A stretch of DNA of 64,000 nucleotides from NCBI GenBank assembly GCA_030694985.1, contig JAUYTV010000020.1, forward strand, positions 62,001 through 126,000, given 5' to 3'. A model generated the notes under the pieces. That model did not search any database, was not told the DNA's origin, and worked only from the letters and a program-made list of their open reading frames with translations. Below are positions 16,503 through 24,777 of this stretch, one piece after another. Numbering within the stretch: the stretch's first letter is position 1; each line of letters begins with the position of its first letter. A program made the position numbers and the translations under genes. The stretch is from Methanoregula sp. GTDB lineage: Archaea > Halobacteriota > Methanomicrobia > Methanomicrobiales > Methanospirillaceae.

Positions 16503-18125
16503 GTGAAAAGACAATTTTTTATGATAATCATCATCCTGGTACTGTGTGCAATATGTACCATCCCGGTATCAGCGGATTTTAGCGAAATTGAGGAGCCAAC
16601 AGAACCAACGACAATGCCGACATTTGTCACCCAGCCCACAACCGTTCCCACAACTGAGCCCACTCGCATACCGACTACAGAACCAACAGCGATTCCAACA
16701 GAACCCCCAACCACCGTTCCCACTACGGTTCCAACGAAGGGACCCACTACAAACCCAACAACAATGCCGACATTTGTCACCCCGCCCACAACCGTCCACA
16801 CCACTGAGCCCACACGCATACCGACTACAGAAATTACCATCACGATTGAACCAACATTCGGCGGAGGCAAAGGATGGATTGACACTTATTGCAATGTTGA
16901 CGGCGCCACGGTCTATTTCGATGGTTCCCCACAAGGAAATATTGCTGGGGGCATCCTCTCTGTTGGGGTATCTCCAACCGGTTCACCGGTCAGGACAATC
17001 TCCGTATCAAAAACCGGATATACCACATGGTCAGGCCCGCTCTCCCACATGCCGGAGAGTGAGGAACATGTGGCAGTCTACGCCACCATAAACCCAATCG
17101 CAACACCGACTACCGTACCACCGGTCCAGAACGGAGCGATCTATGCCCAGTCGAGCCCGTCTGGAGCGGCTATCTATATGAACGGCAATTATTACGGGTA
17201 TGCCCCGGTCACGATCCCAAACCTGCCACCGGGTTCTTACTCCATGAAAGCGACCCTGAACGGATACAGTCCCGACTCACAGTTGGTCAACGTGTATGCC
17301 GGTCAGACTGCGGCTTATTATCCCACACTCCAGCAGTCACCCCCGCCACCCCGCAGCACAGGAACCGTTTATGCAAGATCCAGCCCCAGCGGGGCATATG
17401 TATATGTTGACGGCACCTACAATGGCGTAACTCCGATAACACTCACACTCTTTCCCGGTAATCGCAATATCGTGCTGAAACTCTCCGGCTATAATGACTG
17501 GAGCACATCTGTTTATGTCAGTGCAGGAAGCTCACAAACGATCAATCCGGGCCTGACTTCGGCAATCTTTGGATCCCTCTCCATCGGTTCAGCGCCATCC
17601 GGTGCCAGCGTGTTTATGGACAGTGCCTACCAGGGGATCACAAACCCGTCAGGAGGTCTCACGCTCAACAACATACAGTCTGGAAGCCATATTATCAAAG
17701 TGACTGCCTCTGGGTACAACGATTGGATCGAGACTGTGTATGTCAAACCCAATGCCAACACGTACGTGCCCGTTGCCATGACCCGAATAGGTCCAAGCCC
17801 CACACCAGTACCGGCAGCTGGCGCAGTCAACATAGTATCGACACCGGCGGGAGCAGAGATCCTTATTGATAACATATTCCGTGGATATACACCGGCAACC
17901 ATTACCGAGATCGATCCGGGTGTGCACAAGATCCTGCTGACTTATACCGGTTATACCGCTTATTCTGGCACTGTCACTGTGGTCTCGGGACAGACAACCC
18001 CGCTTGCTATTGGGATGACTCCTGTACCTACCCCCACACCGCAGAGTGCCACATCCCCGGCACTCCTGATCGGAGGATTGGTAACCATTCTGGGGATTGT
18101 AATCGGGATAAGGAGGCGAAGCTGA
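16503..18125 (+). CDS. Surface-anchored protein with Thr/Pro linker and five PEGA domains
   Basis: 540 residues from GTG 16503. A signal peptide (FFMIIIILVLCAICTIPVSA) is followed by a Thr/Pro-rich stretch (about 30-118), probably glycosylated, containing an in-frame duplication of 25 residues at a 50-residue offset. Five PEGA-like repeats of about 70 residues follow (e.g. GAIYAQSSPSGAAIYMNG, GTVYARSSPSGAYVYVDG). One C-terminal membrane helix (ALLIGGLVTILGIVIGI) ends in RRRS on the inside. Such proteins are S-layer-associated or adhesive in Methanomicrobiales. The next gene begins one base after its stop, suggesting co-expression. Confidence 0.75.
   Translation: MKRQFFMIIIILVLCAICTIPVSADFSEIEEPTEPTTMPTFVTQPTTVPTTEPTRIPTTEPTAIPTEPPTTVPTTVPTKGPTTNPTTMPTFVTPPTTVHTTEPTRIPTTEITITIEPTFGGGKGWIDTYCNVDGATVYFDGSPQGNIAGGILSVGVSPTGSPVRTISVSKTGYTTWSGPLSHMPESEEHVAVYATINPIATPTTVPPVQNGAIYAQSSPSGAAIYMNGNYYGYAPVTIPNLPPGSYSMKATLNGYSPDSQLVNVYAGQTAAYYPTLQQSPPPPRSTGTVYARSSPSGAYVYVDGTYNGVTPITLTLFPGNRNIVLKLSGYNDWSTSVYVSAGSSQTINPGLTSAIFGSLSIGSAPSGASVFMDSAYQGITNPSGGLTLNNIQSGSHIIKVTASGYNDWIETVYVKPNANTYVPVAMTRIGPSPTPVPAAGAVNIVSTPAGAEILIDNIFRGYTPATITEIDPGVHKILLTYTGYTAYSGTVTVVSGQTTPLAIGMTPVPTPTPQSATSPALLIGGLVTILGIVIGIRRRS
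16608..16832 (+). repeat. In-frame direct duplication in the Thr/Pro-rich linker
   Basis: The 75 bp at 16608-16682 recur at 16758-16832 with a few substitutions, exactly 150 bp apart (50 codons). Both copies encode the TTMPTFVT...TEPTRIPTTE pattern. The duplication lengthens the presumed cell-wall-spanning linker. Confidence 0.85.
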
Positions 18126-18126
18126 A

Positions 18127-18804
18127 ATGACATGTACCTGTTCAAAATCAACTATACTCTGGGTGAGTGCGGTCGTAGTGATCATCATCATCGGAGCACT
18201 CACAGCACTTGCATACACAAGTTCGACTTCAGCAATCAAGACCTCAGTCCGTACAGGACTTGAGTCAACTGCAGGAGTTATGGCAACTCAGATCAATGGC
18301 AGTGATGTAGTCCTGTTCAAAGCCGGGGATGAAGGATCACCGAAATATCTGGCAGTAGTAAAGAAACTCCGCACGCTCCGCAGCATGGATGATCACATCC
18401 TCAACGCGTATATCTTAAAAGTGAACCCTGACCGGTCCGTTACGTTCCTTGTCGATGACCTGTATCCCGATGATCCGCAGGGTTCTGCAAAGATTGGTGA
18501 GCGGTCAACAGCCCCTGATTCATTGGAGATCTTTTCAGCACTCTCCCGCCCGACTTCATCCAGAGAGCCGTATACCACAAAATACGGATCGTTCATGTCC
18601 GCGTATGCACCGATCGATGATTCCATGGACGATTCAAACGGCAACACAAAAGCCGTGCTCGCCATTGATATGTCAGCTACCGATTACACGAATTCCATAG
18701 GTGGGAAGGGATACCTCATCCTCATTACCGGGCTGGTCTCGATGGTAATTGCAATTGGCCTGATCTTCTGGTTAGGACGCCGTAACGAGACGAAAGGCGA
18801 GTAA
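18127..18804 (+). CDS. Membrane-anchored extracytoplasmic sensor-like protein without output domain
   Basis: 225 residues. A first membrane helix (VVVIIIIGALTALAYT), an outer domain of about 150 residues and a second helix (GYLILITGLVSMVIAIGLIFWLG) with a short charged tail. The outer domain contains TAGVMATQINGSDVV, FKAGDEGSPKYLAVVKKL and IDDSMDDSNGN, resembling the CACHE-like sensor part of membrane histidine kinases in methanogens, but no HAMP, PAS or kinase follows. It starts one base after the PEGA gene, so the two may form a surface complex. Function otherwise unknown. Confidence 0.55.
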   Translation: MTCTCSKSTILWVSAVVVIIIIGALTALAYTSSTSAIKTSVRTGLESTAGVMATQINGSDVVLFKAGDEGSPKYLAVVKKLRTLRSMDDHILNAYILKVNPDRSVTFLVDDLYPDDPQGSAKIGERSTAPDSLEIFSALSRPTSSREPYTTKYGSFMSAYAPIDDSMDDSNGNTKAVLAIDMSATDYTNSIGGKGYLILITGLVSMVIAIGLIFWLGRRNETKGE

Positions 18805-18871
18805 AGAACACTCATAACGCGGGGCTAATTGTCCCAAAACTTCTATTTTCTTATCATTCCAACACTTTACT

Positions 18872-19522
18872 ATGTCATCACCAGTGCGCACCGTACTGCT
18901 GGTATGTATGCTCGTTGCGGCTCTTATTTTCGCTGCAGGGTGTACCCAGCAATCGGCATCACCAGTCAAGACCGAATCGGGAACCGGGAACATACCAGTA
19001 ACACCCGTAATAACAGTGGCTGCTGCCACATCCCCTGCAACTGCCACAGTTTCTTTGGAGTCCTGGAAACGAGTACGGCTTTCAACTAATATGGGAGACA
19101 TCGTTATCGCGCTCGATCCCGCTATGCCCATAACTGCGGGAAATTTCGAGACGCTCGTGAACAAAGGGTTCTACAACAACCTAACCTTCCAACGCGTCAT
19201 CGATGGATTCATGCTACAGGGTGGCGATCCGACCGGCACCGGTCGTGGCGGCCCGGGGTACACGATCAAGGACGAATTTTCCACCAGTAACCGGAACAAC
19301 CGGGGGACCATTTCAATGGCTAATGCCGGCCCCAACACTGGCGGGTCGCAGTTCTTTATCAACCTTGTAAACAACAATTACCTTGATACCAAGCACCCGG
19401 TCTTTGGCAAAGTGGTTGAAGGTATGGATGTTGTCGATAAGATCGGGAAAGTCCCAACTTCTGGCGGACAGGAAAACCGTCCGCTCCAGACCGTTATTAT
19501 CATCAAGGCAGAGATGATCTAA
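18872..19522 (+). CDS. Exported lipoprotein cyclophilin (peptidyl-prolyl isomerase)
   Basis: 216 residues. A signal with lipobox (MLVAALIFAAGC) anchors the protein outside, followed by a short Thr/Ser linker and a full cyclophilin domain (about 60-216). Catalytic motifs are NLTFQRVIDGFMLQGGDPTG and NTGGSQFFINLVN. It would catalyse cis-trans isomerisation of proline bonds in exported proteins, fitting the Pro-rich surface proteins encoded just upstream. The next gene is a cytosolic copy of the same domain. Confidence 0.9.
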   Translation: MSSPVRTVLLVCMLVAALIFAAGCTQQSASPVKTESGTGNIPVTPVITVAAATSPATATVSLESWKRVRLSTNMGDIVIALDPAMPITAGNFETLVNKGFYNNLTFQRVIDGFMLQGGDPTGTGRGGPGYTIKDEFSTSNRNNRGTISMANAGPNTGGSQFFINLVNNNYLDTKHPVFGKVVEGMDVVDKIGKVPTSGGQENRPLQTVIIIKAEMI

Positions 19523-19528
19523 TATTCC

Positions 19529-19536
19529 TTTTTTTT
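19529..19536 (+). terminator. Oligo-T terminator after the lipoprotein cyclophilin
   Basis: T8 directly downstream of the stop codon; archaeal polymerases terminate at such runs. Confidence 0.45.
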
Positions 19537-19603
19537 CCCGCCAGCAAGGGACGGGAATTCACAACACAGAAGAATAAAAAGACCCAATATCTTACAGCAT
19601 ACC

Positions 19604-20071
19604 ATGACAGCACAAGCAGGAAATACCGTGCGGCTCGAGACGAACATGGGTAATATCACCATAGCACTCGATCCCACTATGCCCGTCACTGCGGGCAACT
19701 TTGAATCGCTCGTGAAAAAAGGCTTCTATGACGGCGTAATTTTCCACAGGGTCATCAACGGGTTCATGTTGCAGGGCGGCGATCCGACCGGCACCGGCAT
19801 GGGCGATCCCGGGTACATGATCAAGGACGAGTTCGGACCGCAAAACCGGAACAACCGCGGGACGATTTCGATGGCAAATGCCGGTCCTAATACCGGGGGC
19901 TCCCAGTTCTTCATCAACCTTGTTAACAACAACTTCCTTGACAGCAAGCACCCGGTCTTTGGAAAAGTGGTTGAAGGTATGGACGTTGTCGATAAGATCG
20001 GCAAAGTAAAGACCGGTGCGGGCGATCGCCCGGTCCAGAACGTGACGATCATCCGTGCAGTGATGGTCTGA
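19604..20071 (+). CDS. Cytosolic cyclophilin-type peptidyl-prolyl isomerase
   Basis: 155 residues, essentially one cyclophilin domain without signal peptide. Catalytic motifs VIFHRVINGFMLQGGDPTG and NTGGSQFFINLV match the exported neighbour almost word for word, and the DNA is also similar, so the pair looks like a fairly recent duplication. This copy would help fold cytoplasmic proteins. A T8 run follows at 20079-20086. Confidence 0.92.
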   Translation: MTAQAGNTVRLETNMGNITIALDPTMPVTAGNFESLVKKGFYDGVIFHRVINGFMLQGGDPTGTGMGDPGYMIKDEFGPQNRNNRGTISMANAGPNTGGSQFFINLVNNNFLDSKHPVFGKVVEGMDVVDKIGKVKTGAGDRPVQNVTIIRAVMV

Positions 20072-20078
20072 AAAAATC

Positions 20079-20086
20079 TTTTTTTT
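20079..20086 (+). terminator. Oligo-T terminator after the cytosolic cyclophilin
   Basis: A6-TC-T8 shortly after the stop codon at 20071. Confidence 0.5.
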
Positions 20087-20375
20087 CGGGCAGTGGGTAT
20101 TTTTACTTTTACTGGGCTCATGCCGGGATGACCACAAAAATGGCCGGTGTGTTTGCGGTTTTCCGTTTGGGATCATACAGTTGGACAGGGTAGATCGCGT
20201 TCGCGTTCATAAGGTGCTGCGTTCTTTGTTCCTACCTAAGCTAAAGATGCTTGCGTTCGAAAATTCAAAAAAAAAATTCAGATGAGATGAAAAAGAGCAG
20301 ATACCTTTACAGCTCCAGCATAGAGAAATATAAAAATCGGCCAGACTGGGATACCGTTTACCAACTCCCCGGATC

Positions 20376-20713
20376 TGCACCAGATTTTTCCCGGTGGGTG
20401 CAGATCGGGTTAAGATGCGGGTTAAGCAAATTCCCGCCCGGTGCTGATATTTTTTGATTATCTCCAAAAATTTTCGTTTTTCAAATAACTGCACCCATTG
20501 CACCCGGATCGCAGGAGCACACAATATCCTGCACACACAGCAGTATGTAATGAAGATCCACTCATGCTTTCTGATTTCCGGGTGCAGATAGTACCCATAG
20601 TACTACTATCTTCAATATTCAAAGCAGGATTATCGTTTGCGTTCATTTCCACATCTTTTGATCTTAACCCGTACCTGCACCCAATCAGCACCCGACCTGC
20701 ACCCGCGGGTGCA
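20376..20713. repeat. Tandem unit copy A with WGCACC/GGTGCW sites
   Basis: Sites of WGCACC or its complement lie at 20376, 20397(-), 20490, 20499, 20581(-), 20676, 20687, 20698 and 20708(-). Framework blocks between them include CCAGATTTTTC (20380), GTGGG (20394), CCCATT (20494), CCCAATC (20680), CCCGACC (20691) and CCCGCGGG (20702). The same framework recurs in copy B 440-441 bp downstream. The last four sites form a compact array at 10-11 bp spacing. Confidence 0.8.
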
Positions 20714-20873
20714 GCACCATCAGACAATTCAGGATCAACTTTCAAACTCTGTGACAAAAGAGAAAGACCGGGCAACTTGACTACACCGCTTTGGGTCACA
20801 GAATTATTTTTTAAAATTGCCAGAATTTTCTTTGTGGGCAAAGGTTGGGCAAAGGTCATGGCAATTCTGAACT

Positions 20874-20896
20874 GCGCGTTGCATCGCGCGTTTTTT
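20874..20896 (+). terminator. Hairpin followed by T6 inside copy B
   Basis: GCGCG (20874-20878) and CGCGC (20885-20889) form a 5-bp stem around a 6-base loop and are followed by G and six T. This resembles a factor-independent terminator on the plus strand. Copy A has no equivalent. Confidence 0.35.
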
Positions 20897-20976
20897 ATTC
20901 CGGGCAATTTCATGCGTTTTTGGATCATCGTTGCCCATTTTGCCAGAACAGTAAGTGAGCAATTGAATATGATCAC

Positions 20977-21009
20977 ACGTAAAAGTACCCGTACTTAGTG
21001 GTCTTACGT
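20977..21009. repeat. Nested inverted repeat inside copy B
   Basis: Inner arms AAGTAC (20983-20988) and GTACTT (20991-20996) are separated by CC. Outer arms ACGTAA (20977-20982) and TTACGT (21004-21009) enclose them, with a 7-base asymmetric bulge. It could be an RNA hairpin or a protein site. Confidence 0.45.
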
Positions 21010-21366
21010 TTTTATAATCTGGGCAAAGGTGGTACTTGTATTACTCTTATTCTAAGTATCTGAACCCGGATTGGAAGAAAAAACCCCAAAATCATTTTCC
21101 GAGAATTGCCAATTGCTTTGCCCAATCATTGCCCGACCATTGCCCATGGGCAAAGGTGCCGGCCCGGAATCACACCGCTCTGGTGCAATGGAGATTTCCC
21201 CGCATTTAATGGGGGTGGTGATGATGAGGTGATTCTTCCGGCGCTTAACCCGATCATGTTATCCTCATCGGTCGTTACTGTCTCCACAACATAAAGCATG
21301 GGGCACTTCAAAGCCCCCGCTGGATTGAACACAATTTAAAAAAAATGGGAAACTGGGGGTAAAAAA

Positions 21367-23562
21367 TTATGCCGAAAGGTAATCTGCCGGGGTTGGCATC
21401 TGCTCTTTTAAACCCTTGCGCTTGCGGATTGCCACTACAACTTCCTTGACCATGTTGTTGGGCACGAGTTCAAATCCAGCAAACTCCGTGTTCCACATGG
21501 CACGGCCTTCAGTTGCAGAGCGGATATCGCCTGCAAACCCGAAGAGCTCGGCAACCGGTGCCTTACCAACTACGGTGATCGTGTCACCCTCGCTCTGCAT
21601 ATCAAAGACCTGACCGCGCCGACCCTGGATCTGGGAGGTTGCTGCCCCCATCTGGTCCATCGGGACTGTGATCTGGATCTTCTGGACGGGCTCGAGTAAT
21701 GAGTCGCCGGCGATCAGCATACCTGCCTTGATCGCACTGCGCACCGCCGGGATAACCTGTGCCGGGCCGCGGTGAATTGCATCCTCGTGCAGCTTGACAT
21801 CGACAAGCGTCATCTTGAGATTCTGGACCGGCTCATCTGCAAGGGGACCACCGGCAAGTGCCTCATGGATACCTTCGATGATCAGTTCCATAGTCTCATT
21901 GAGGTACTGGACACCTTTGGTCCGGTCAATGAGCATGTTGGTGGCCTTGATGTCCTTGATGCTCTTGGCGTCATCCTTCTCCATACCTGCTTTCATGAGG
22001 ATGTCACGGCGCTCAAGCATCGGCTGGTTCATCGAAATCTCGCCTTTCTTGATCAGGTCAACAATCTCATCGGGCAGAATTTCGAGGTCGAAATAGAACC
22101 GGTTGTGACGGTTCGGGGACTTCCCTTCAACGGACTCAATCTTCTGGGTTACGGTCTCTCGGTAAACCACGATTGGCTCGGAGGTGATGATCTCAACACC
22201 CTTGTCACGCTTGATACGTCCGGTAACGATCTCGAGGTGCAGTTCGCCCATACCCGAGATCAGGTGCTCACCGGTCTCTTCGTTGATGGTGATGATAAGC
22301 GTCGGGTCTTCCTTTGCAACCTGCCGGAGCACTTCAACGAGCTTTGGCAGATCCTTCATGTTCTTTGCCTCTACTGCAACGGTCATGACCGGTTCAGAGT
22401 AGTGCTTGAGTGACTCAAACGGCGTGATTTCCAAAAGAGAAGTAACAGTTGAGCCGACCATTGCGTCCCGGAGGCCGGTAACTGCAGCGATATTTCCACC
22501 GACAATCTCTTCGACTTCGACACGCTTGGGGCCCATGAAGATACCTACCTGCTGGAGCCGGTTCTCTTTCATTGCCGAGCCTATGACATAGAGGCTGTCA
22601 CCACGCTTGATGCGTCCTGAAAAGAGACGGCCGGTTGCAACTTCACCTGCATGGGGATCGAACGAAATATCAGTAACCATCAGGGTAACCGGACCGTTCG
22701 GATCGCAGGTGATCATGGCCTTGCCTTCCTTTGTCTCCTTATCCCCATGCCAGATGACCGGGATACGGCGCTTCTGGGCTTCGAGGGGGTTTGGAAGCTG
22801 GTTAACTACGATATCGAGAAGAACATCGGATAGTGGACTGTTCTTTGCCAGGTACTTCATATCGCCTGCACGGCACTTGTCGAACACGTCTTTAAATGAG
22901 ATACCGCTCTTCTTCATGAAGGGGGCAGAGACTGCCCAGTTGTAGAGTGCAGAGCCAAACGCAACTGTGCCTTTTGCAGCATCGAGTTTCCAGCCATTGT
23001 TGTAGGCTTCCTCGTTCATACCCTTGATCAGCTTGTTGACCTTGTCGATCACTTTGCCGAGCCGGATCTGCATCTCCATCTCATCAACCTTAAGCTCGTT
23101 GACGAGACGATCCACTTTGTTGATGAAAAGAATGGGGCGCACCTGTTCCTTGAGTGCCTGACGGAGCACAGTCTCGGTCTGGGGCATGGTGCCTTCGACT
23201 GCATCGACAAGCACTACTGCACCGTCAACCGCACGCATTGCACGGGTCACATCACCACCAAAATCAACGTGACCGGGCGTGTCGATCATGTTGATTAAGT
23301 AATCCTGACCTTCATATTCGTGCACCATCGAGACGTTCGAAGCGTCTATCGTAATGCCACGTGCCTGTTCCTCGGCATCTGAATCCATGAAGAGCTGCTT
23401 TCCTGCGAGTTCTTCAGAGATGATACCGGCACCTGCGAGCAGGTTGTCGGAAAGGGTTGTCTTACCATGGTCGATGTGTGCCACAATACCGATGTTCCGA
23501 ATGTGCTTCGGATCCTTCATGAGCTCAGTTACGCGCTCAACTGATTTTTTGCCGCGGGACAT
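21367..23562 (-). CDS. fusA: Elongation factor 2 (aEF-2)
   Basis: 731 residues. This GTPase translocates tRNAs and mRNA on the ribosome. The P-loop region reads [12 protein letters not shown], switch [20 protein letters not shown] follows and NKVDRL gives guanine specificity. The C-terminal domain has the diphthamide-bearing region [17 protein letters not shown], with the histidine to be modified. The start is preceded by GAGGTTATTT. It is the last gene of an S12-S7-EF-2 operon and converges on the gene-free region downstream. Confidence 0.98.
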   Translation of the reverse strand: MSRGKKSVERVTELMKDPKHIRNIGIVAHIDHGKTTLSDNLLAGAGIISEELAGKQLFMDSDAEEQARGITIDASNVSMVHEYEGQDYLINMIDTPGHVDFGGDVTRAMRAVDGAVVLVDAVEGTMPQTETVLRQALKEQVRPILFINKVDRLVNELKVDEMEMQIRLGKVIDKVNKLIKGMNEEAYNNGWKLDAAKGTVAFGSALYNWAVSAPFMKKSGISFKDVFDKCRAGDMKYLAKNSPLSDVLLDIVVNQLPNPLEAQKRRIPVIWHGDKETKEGKAMITCDPNGPVTLMVTDISFDPHAGEVATGRLFSGRIKRGDSLYVIGSAMKENRLQQVGIFMGPKRVEVEEIVGGNIAAVTGLRDAMVGSTVTSLLEITPFESLKHYSEPVMTVAVEAKNMKDLPKLVEVLRQVAKEDPTLIITINEETGEHLISGMGELHLEIVTGRIKRDKGVEIITSEPIVVYRETVTQKIESVEGKSPNRHNRFYFDLEILPDEIVDLIKKGEISMNQPMLERRDILMKAGMEKDDAKSIKDIKATNMLIDRTKGVQYLNETMELIIEGIHEALAGGPLADEPVQNLKMTLVDVKLHEDAIHRGPAQVIPAVRSAIKAGMLIAGDSLLEPVQKIQITVPMDQMGAATSQIQGRRGQVFDMQSEGDTITVVGKAPVAELFGFAGDIRSATEGRAMWNTEFAGFELVPNNMVKEVVVAIRKRKGLKEQMPTPADYLSA

Positions 23563-23586
23563 GAAATAACCTCAAAAAAAAGATGT

Positions 23587-24177
23587 TTAACGGGCGGATT
23601 TAGCAATGCGCTCGCGTTCTTCCTTTTTCCCTACCGAGTAACACTTCATGTCGCCTTTTGAGGCAGCGATGAGTTCGTCGGCGAGAACCGCACTTGCGCT
23701 CTTCTTGCTCGTGCTTGAGCCTTTAAGCGTTGCTTCTGCAAGGAAACCAATAGCCGTGTCAACCCTGCGCAGCGGTGCTGTGTCAACAGATTTCGGGACA
23801 TTGATACCACCGTATTTCAGGCGGACGGTCTCTTCACGGGGACCAGAGTTTCCGATTGCTTCAACCAGCACTTCCACCGGGTTGCGCTTGGTCTTTCTGT
23901 TGATGATCTCGAATGCATCCCGGACAATCCGGATGGCAAGCTGCTTCTTTCCGGTGTTCTTCTCGGTCTGCATCAGGCGGTTGATCAACCGCTCGACGAT
24001 CATCATATTGCTCTTATTGAACTCCTGCTTGGAAAATTTACCACAGGAGTGGGGGATGATTAATGAGGTGAGAGTCACATAGCGCATAAGGCTGGGATCG
24101 GTTACTTTGACTTCGGCAACGTCCCACTTGTTGAACAGCAGTTTCTGGCCTGCTGTCTTTGATTCGGTTTCTGTCAT
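23587..24177 (-). CDS. rps7: 30S ribosomal protein S7
   Basis: 196 residues from ATG 24177, with AGGTGA at a suitable distance; the GTG at 24186 would overlap the end of S12. S7 nucleates assembly of the small-subunit head and lies near the E site. The family pattern is clear in KQEFNKSNMMIVERLINRLM, NPVEVLVEAIGNSGPREETV and the conserved C-terminal KKEERERIAKSAR. Middle gene of the S12-S7-EF-2 operon. Confidence 0.97.
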   Translation of the reverse strand: MTETESKTAGQKLLFNKWDVAEVKVTDPSLMRYVTLTSLIIPHSCGKFSKQEFNKSNMMIVERLINRLMQTEKNTGKKQLAIRIVRDAFEIINRKTKRNPVEVLVEAIGNSGPREETVRLKYGGINVPKSVDTAPLRRVDTAIGFLAEATLKGSSTSKKSASAVLADELIAASKGDMKCYSVGKKEERERIAKSAR

Positions 24178-24182
24178 CTCAA

Positions 24183-24611
24183 TCACCTGCGCGGTTTCTC
24201 TTTCCTGCCAATGACCATTTCATGGAGGCAGACATTATTCACTTTGGTAACTACGTACCGGACACCTGGGATATCTCCCATGGAACGCCCTAGACGACCG
24301 CCAATGCCTTCGATCTCAACTTCGTCGTGCTCATCGATGAAGTTAATCGCACCGTCGCCCACTGCAAACGCTGTGACCTGGCGTCCGTTCTTGATCAGCT
24401 GCACGCGCACGCACTTCCGGATAGCTGAGTTGGGCTGTTTTGCCTCAACACCGACCTTCTCCAGCACGATACCTCTCGCTTGCGGAGCCCCCTCACACGG
24501 GTCCGACTTCACATCGAGATTGAGCTCGCGGCGGGCGTAGTTCTTGTCTGCCCACCGGAACTTATTTGAGTCCCGAACCATCTTTCTGGCTGCAAATTTA
24601 CCCTGTCCCAT
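24183..24611 (-). CDS. rps12: 30S ribosomal protein S12
   Basis: 142 residues, the archaeal/eukaryal S23 type. Conserved blocks are [36 protein letters not shown] and [15 protein letters not shown]12 guards decoding accuracy in the A site. The ATG is preceded by GAGGT at a 6-base gap. As first gene of the operon it has a TATATA box at 24664-24669 and a 14-bp palindrome between the box and the start. Confidence 0.98.
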   Translation of the reverse strand: MGQGKFAARKMVRDSNKFRWADKNYARRELNLDVKSDPCEGAPQARGIVLEKVGVEAKQPNSAIRKCVRVQLIKNGRQVTAFAVGDGAINFIDEHDEVEIEGIGGRLGRSMGDIPGVRYVVTKVNNVCLHEMVIGRKEKPRR

Positions 24612-24639
24612 TAAATAACCTCATTTTAGTTGTTTTTGT

Positions 24640-24653
24640 GGTTATCGATAACC
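24640..24653. promoter_or_regulatory. 14-bp perfect palindrome in the promoter of the S12-S7-EF-2 operon
   Basis: GGTTATCGATAACC lies about 18 bases downstream of the TATATA box (24664-24669, minus strand) and 29 bases before the S12 start, so it probably covers the transcription start. It could be an operator for a dimeric regulator. Chance cannot be excluded from one occurrence. Confidence 0.45.
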
Positions 24654-24745
24654 CACACTGAGATATATACAATCGCGGGGGTCCGATTTATAAATTGTGG
24701 CACTCCACCTGCCTGTCTTATACTATTATCCCGCACTCATAATAA

Positions 24746-24753
24746 TATTATAT
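24746..24753 (+). promoter_or_regulatory. TATA box of the queD-queE-queC operon
   Basis: TATTATAT is centred about 28 bases before ATG 24778, so transcription would begin at or within a few bases of the start codon (leaderless mRNA). Confidence 0.55.
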
Positions 24754-24777
24754 CCTGCGAAGGCTAATGCATATGCA

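Larger units (their letters stand above)
20816..21154. repeat. Tandem unit copy B with WTTGCC/GGCAAW sites
   Basis: Matched sites lie at 20816, 20837(-), 20930, 20939, 21022(-), 21117, 21128, 21139 and 21149(-), each 440 or 441 bp from its partner in copy A. In place of GCA the sites read TTG (CAA on the other strand). The framework blocks are CCAGAATTTTC (20820), GTGGG (20834), CCCATT (20934), CCCAATC (21121), CCCGACC (21132) and CCCATGGG (21143). An extra GGGCAA occurs at 20847 and one at 20770 before the unit. Confidence 0.8.
20072..21366. other. 1.3 kb gene-free region between convergent genes
   Basis: Neither neighbour needs a promoter here, because cyclophilin and EF-2 both end at this region. 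All open frames inside are short, interrupted and unlike known proteins. The stretch looks more AT-rich than its surroundings and contains two tandem units of about 440 bp listed separately, several inverted repeats and A/T runs (20266-20276). It may be a relic of an integrated replicon or an untranslated element. The parts outside the two units (20087-20375 and 21188-21366) show nothing recognisable. Confidence 0.6.

Noticed and set aside
20458-20998. Overlapping frames of 172 (minus) and 166 (plus) codons in the gene-free region
   Set aside because: Both run across the boundary of the two tandem units, frames are not shared between copies and no family is recognisable. A decayed gene cannot be fully excluded.
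20376-21154. CRISPR array in the 1.3-kb region
   Set aside because: Repeated words are only six bases, occur in both orientations and have unequal spacing; no 25-40 bp repeats with spacers.
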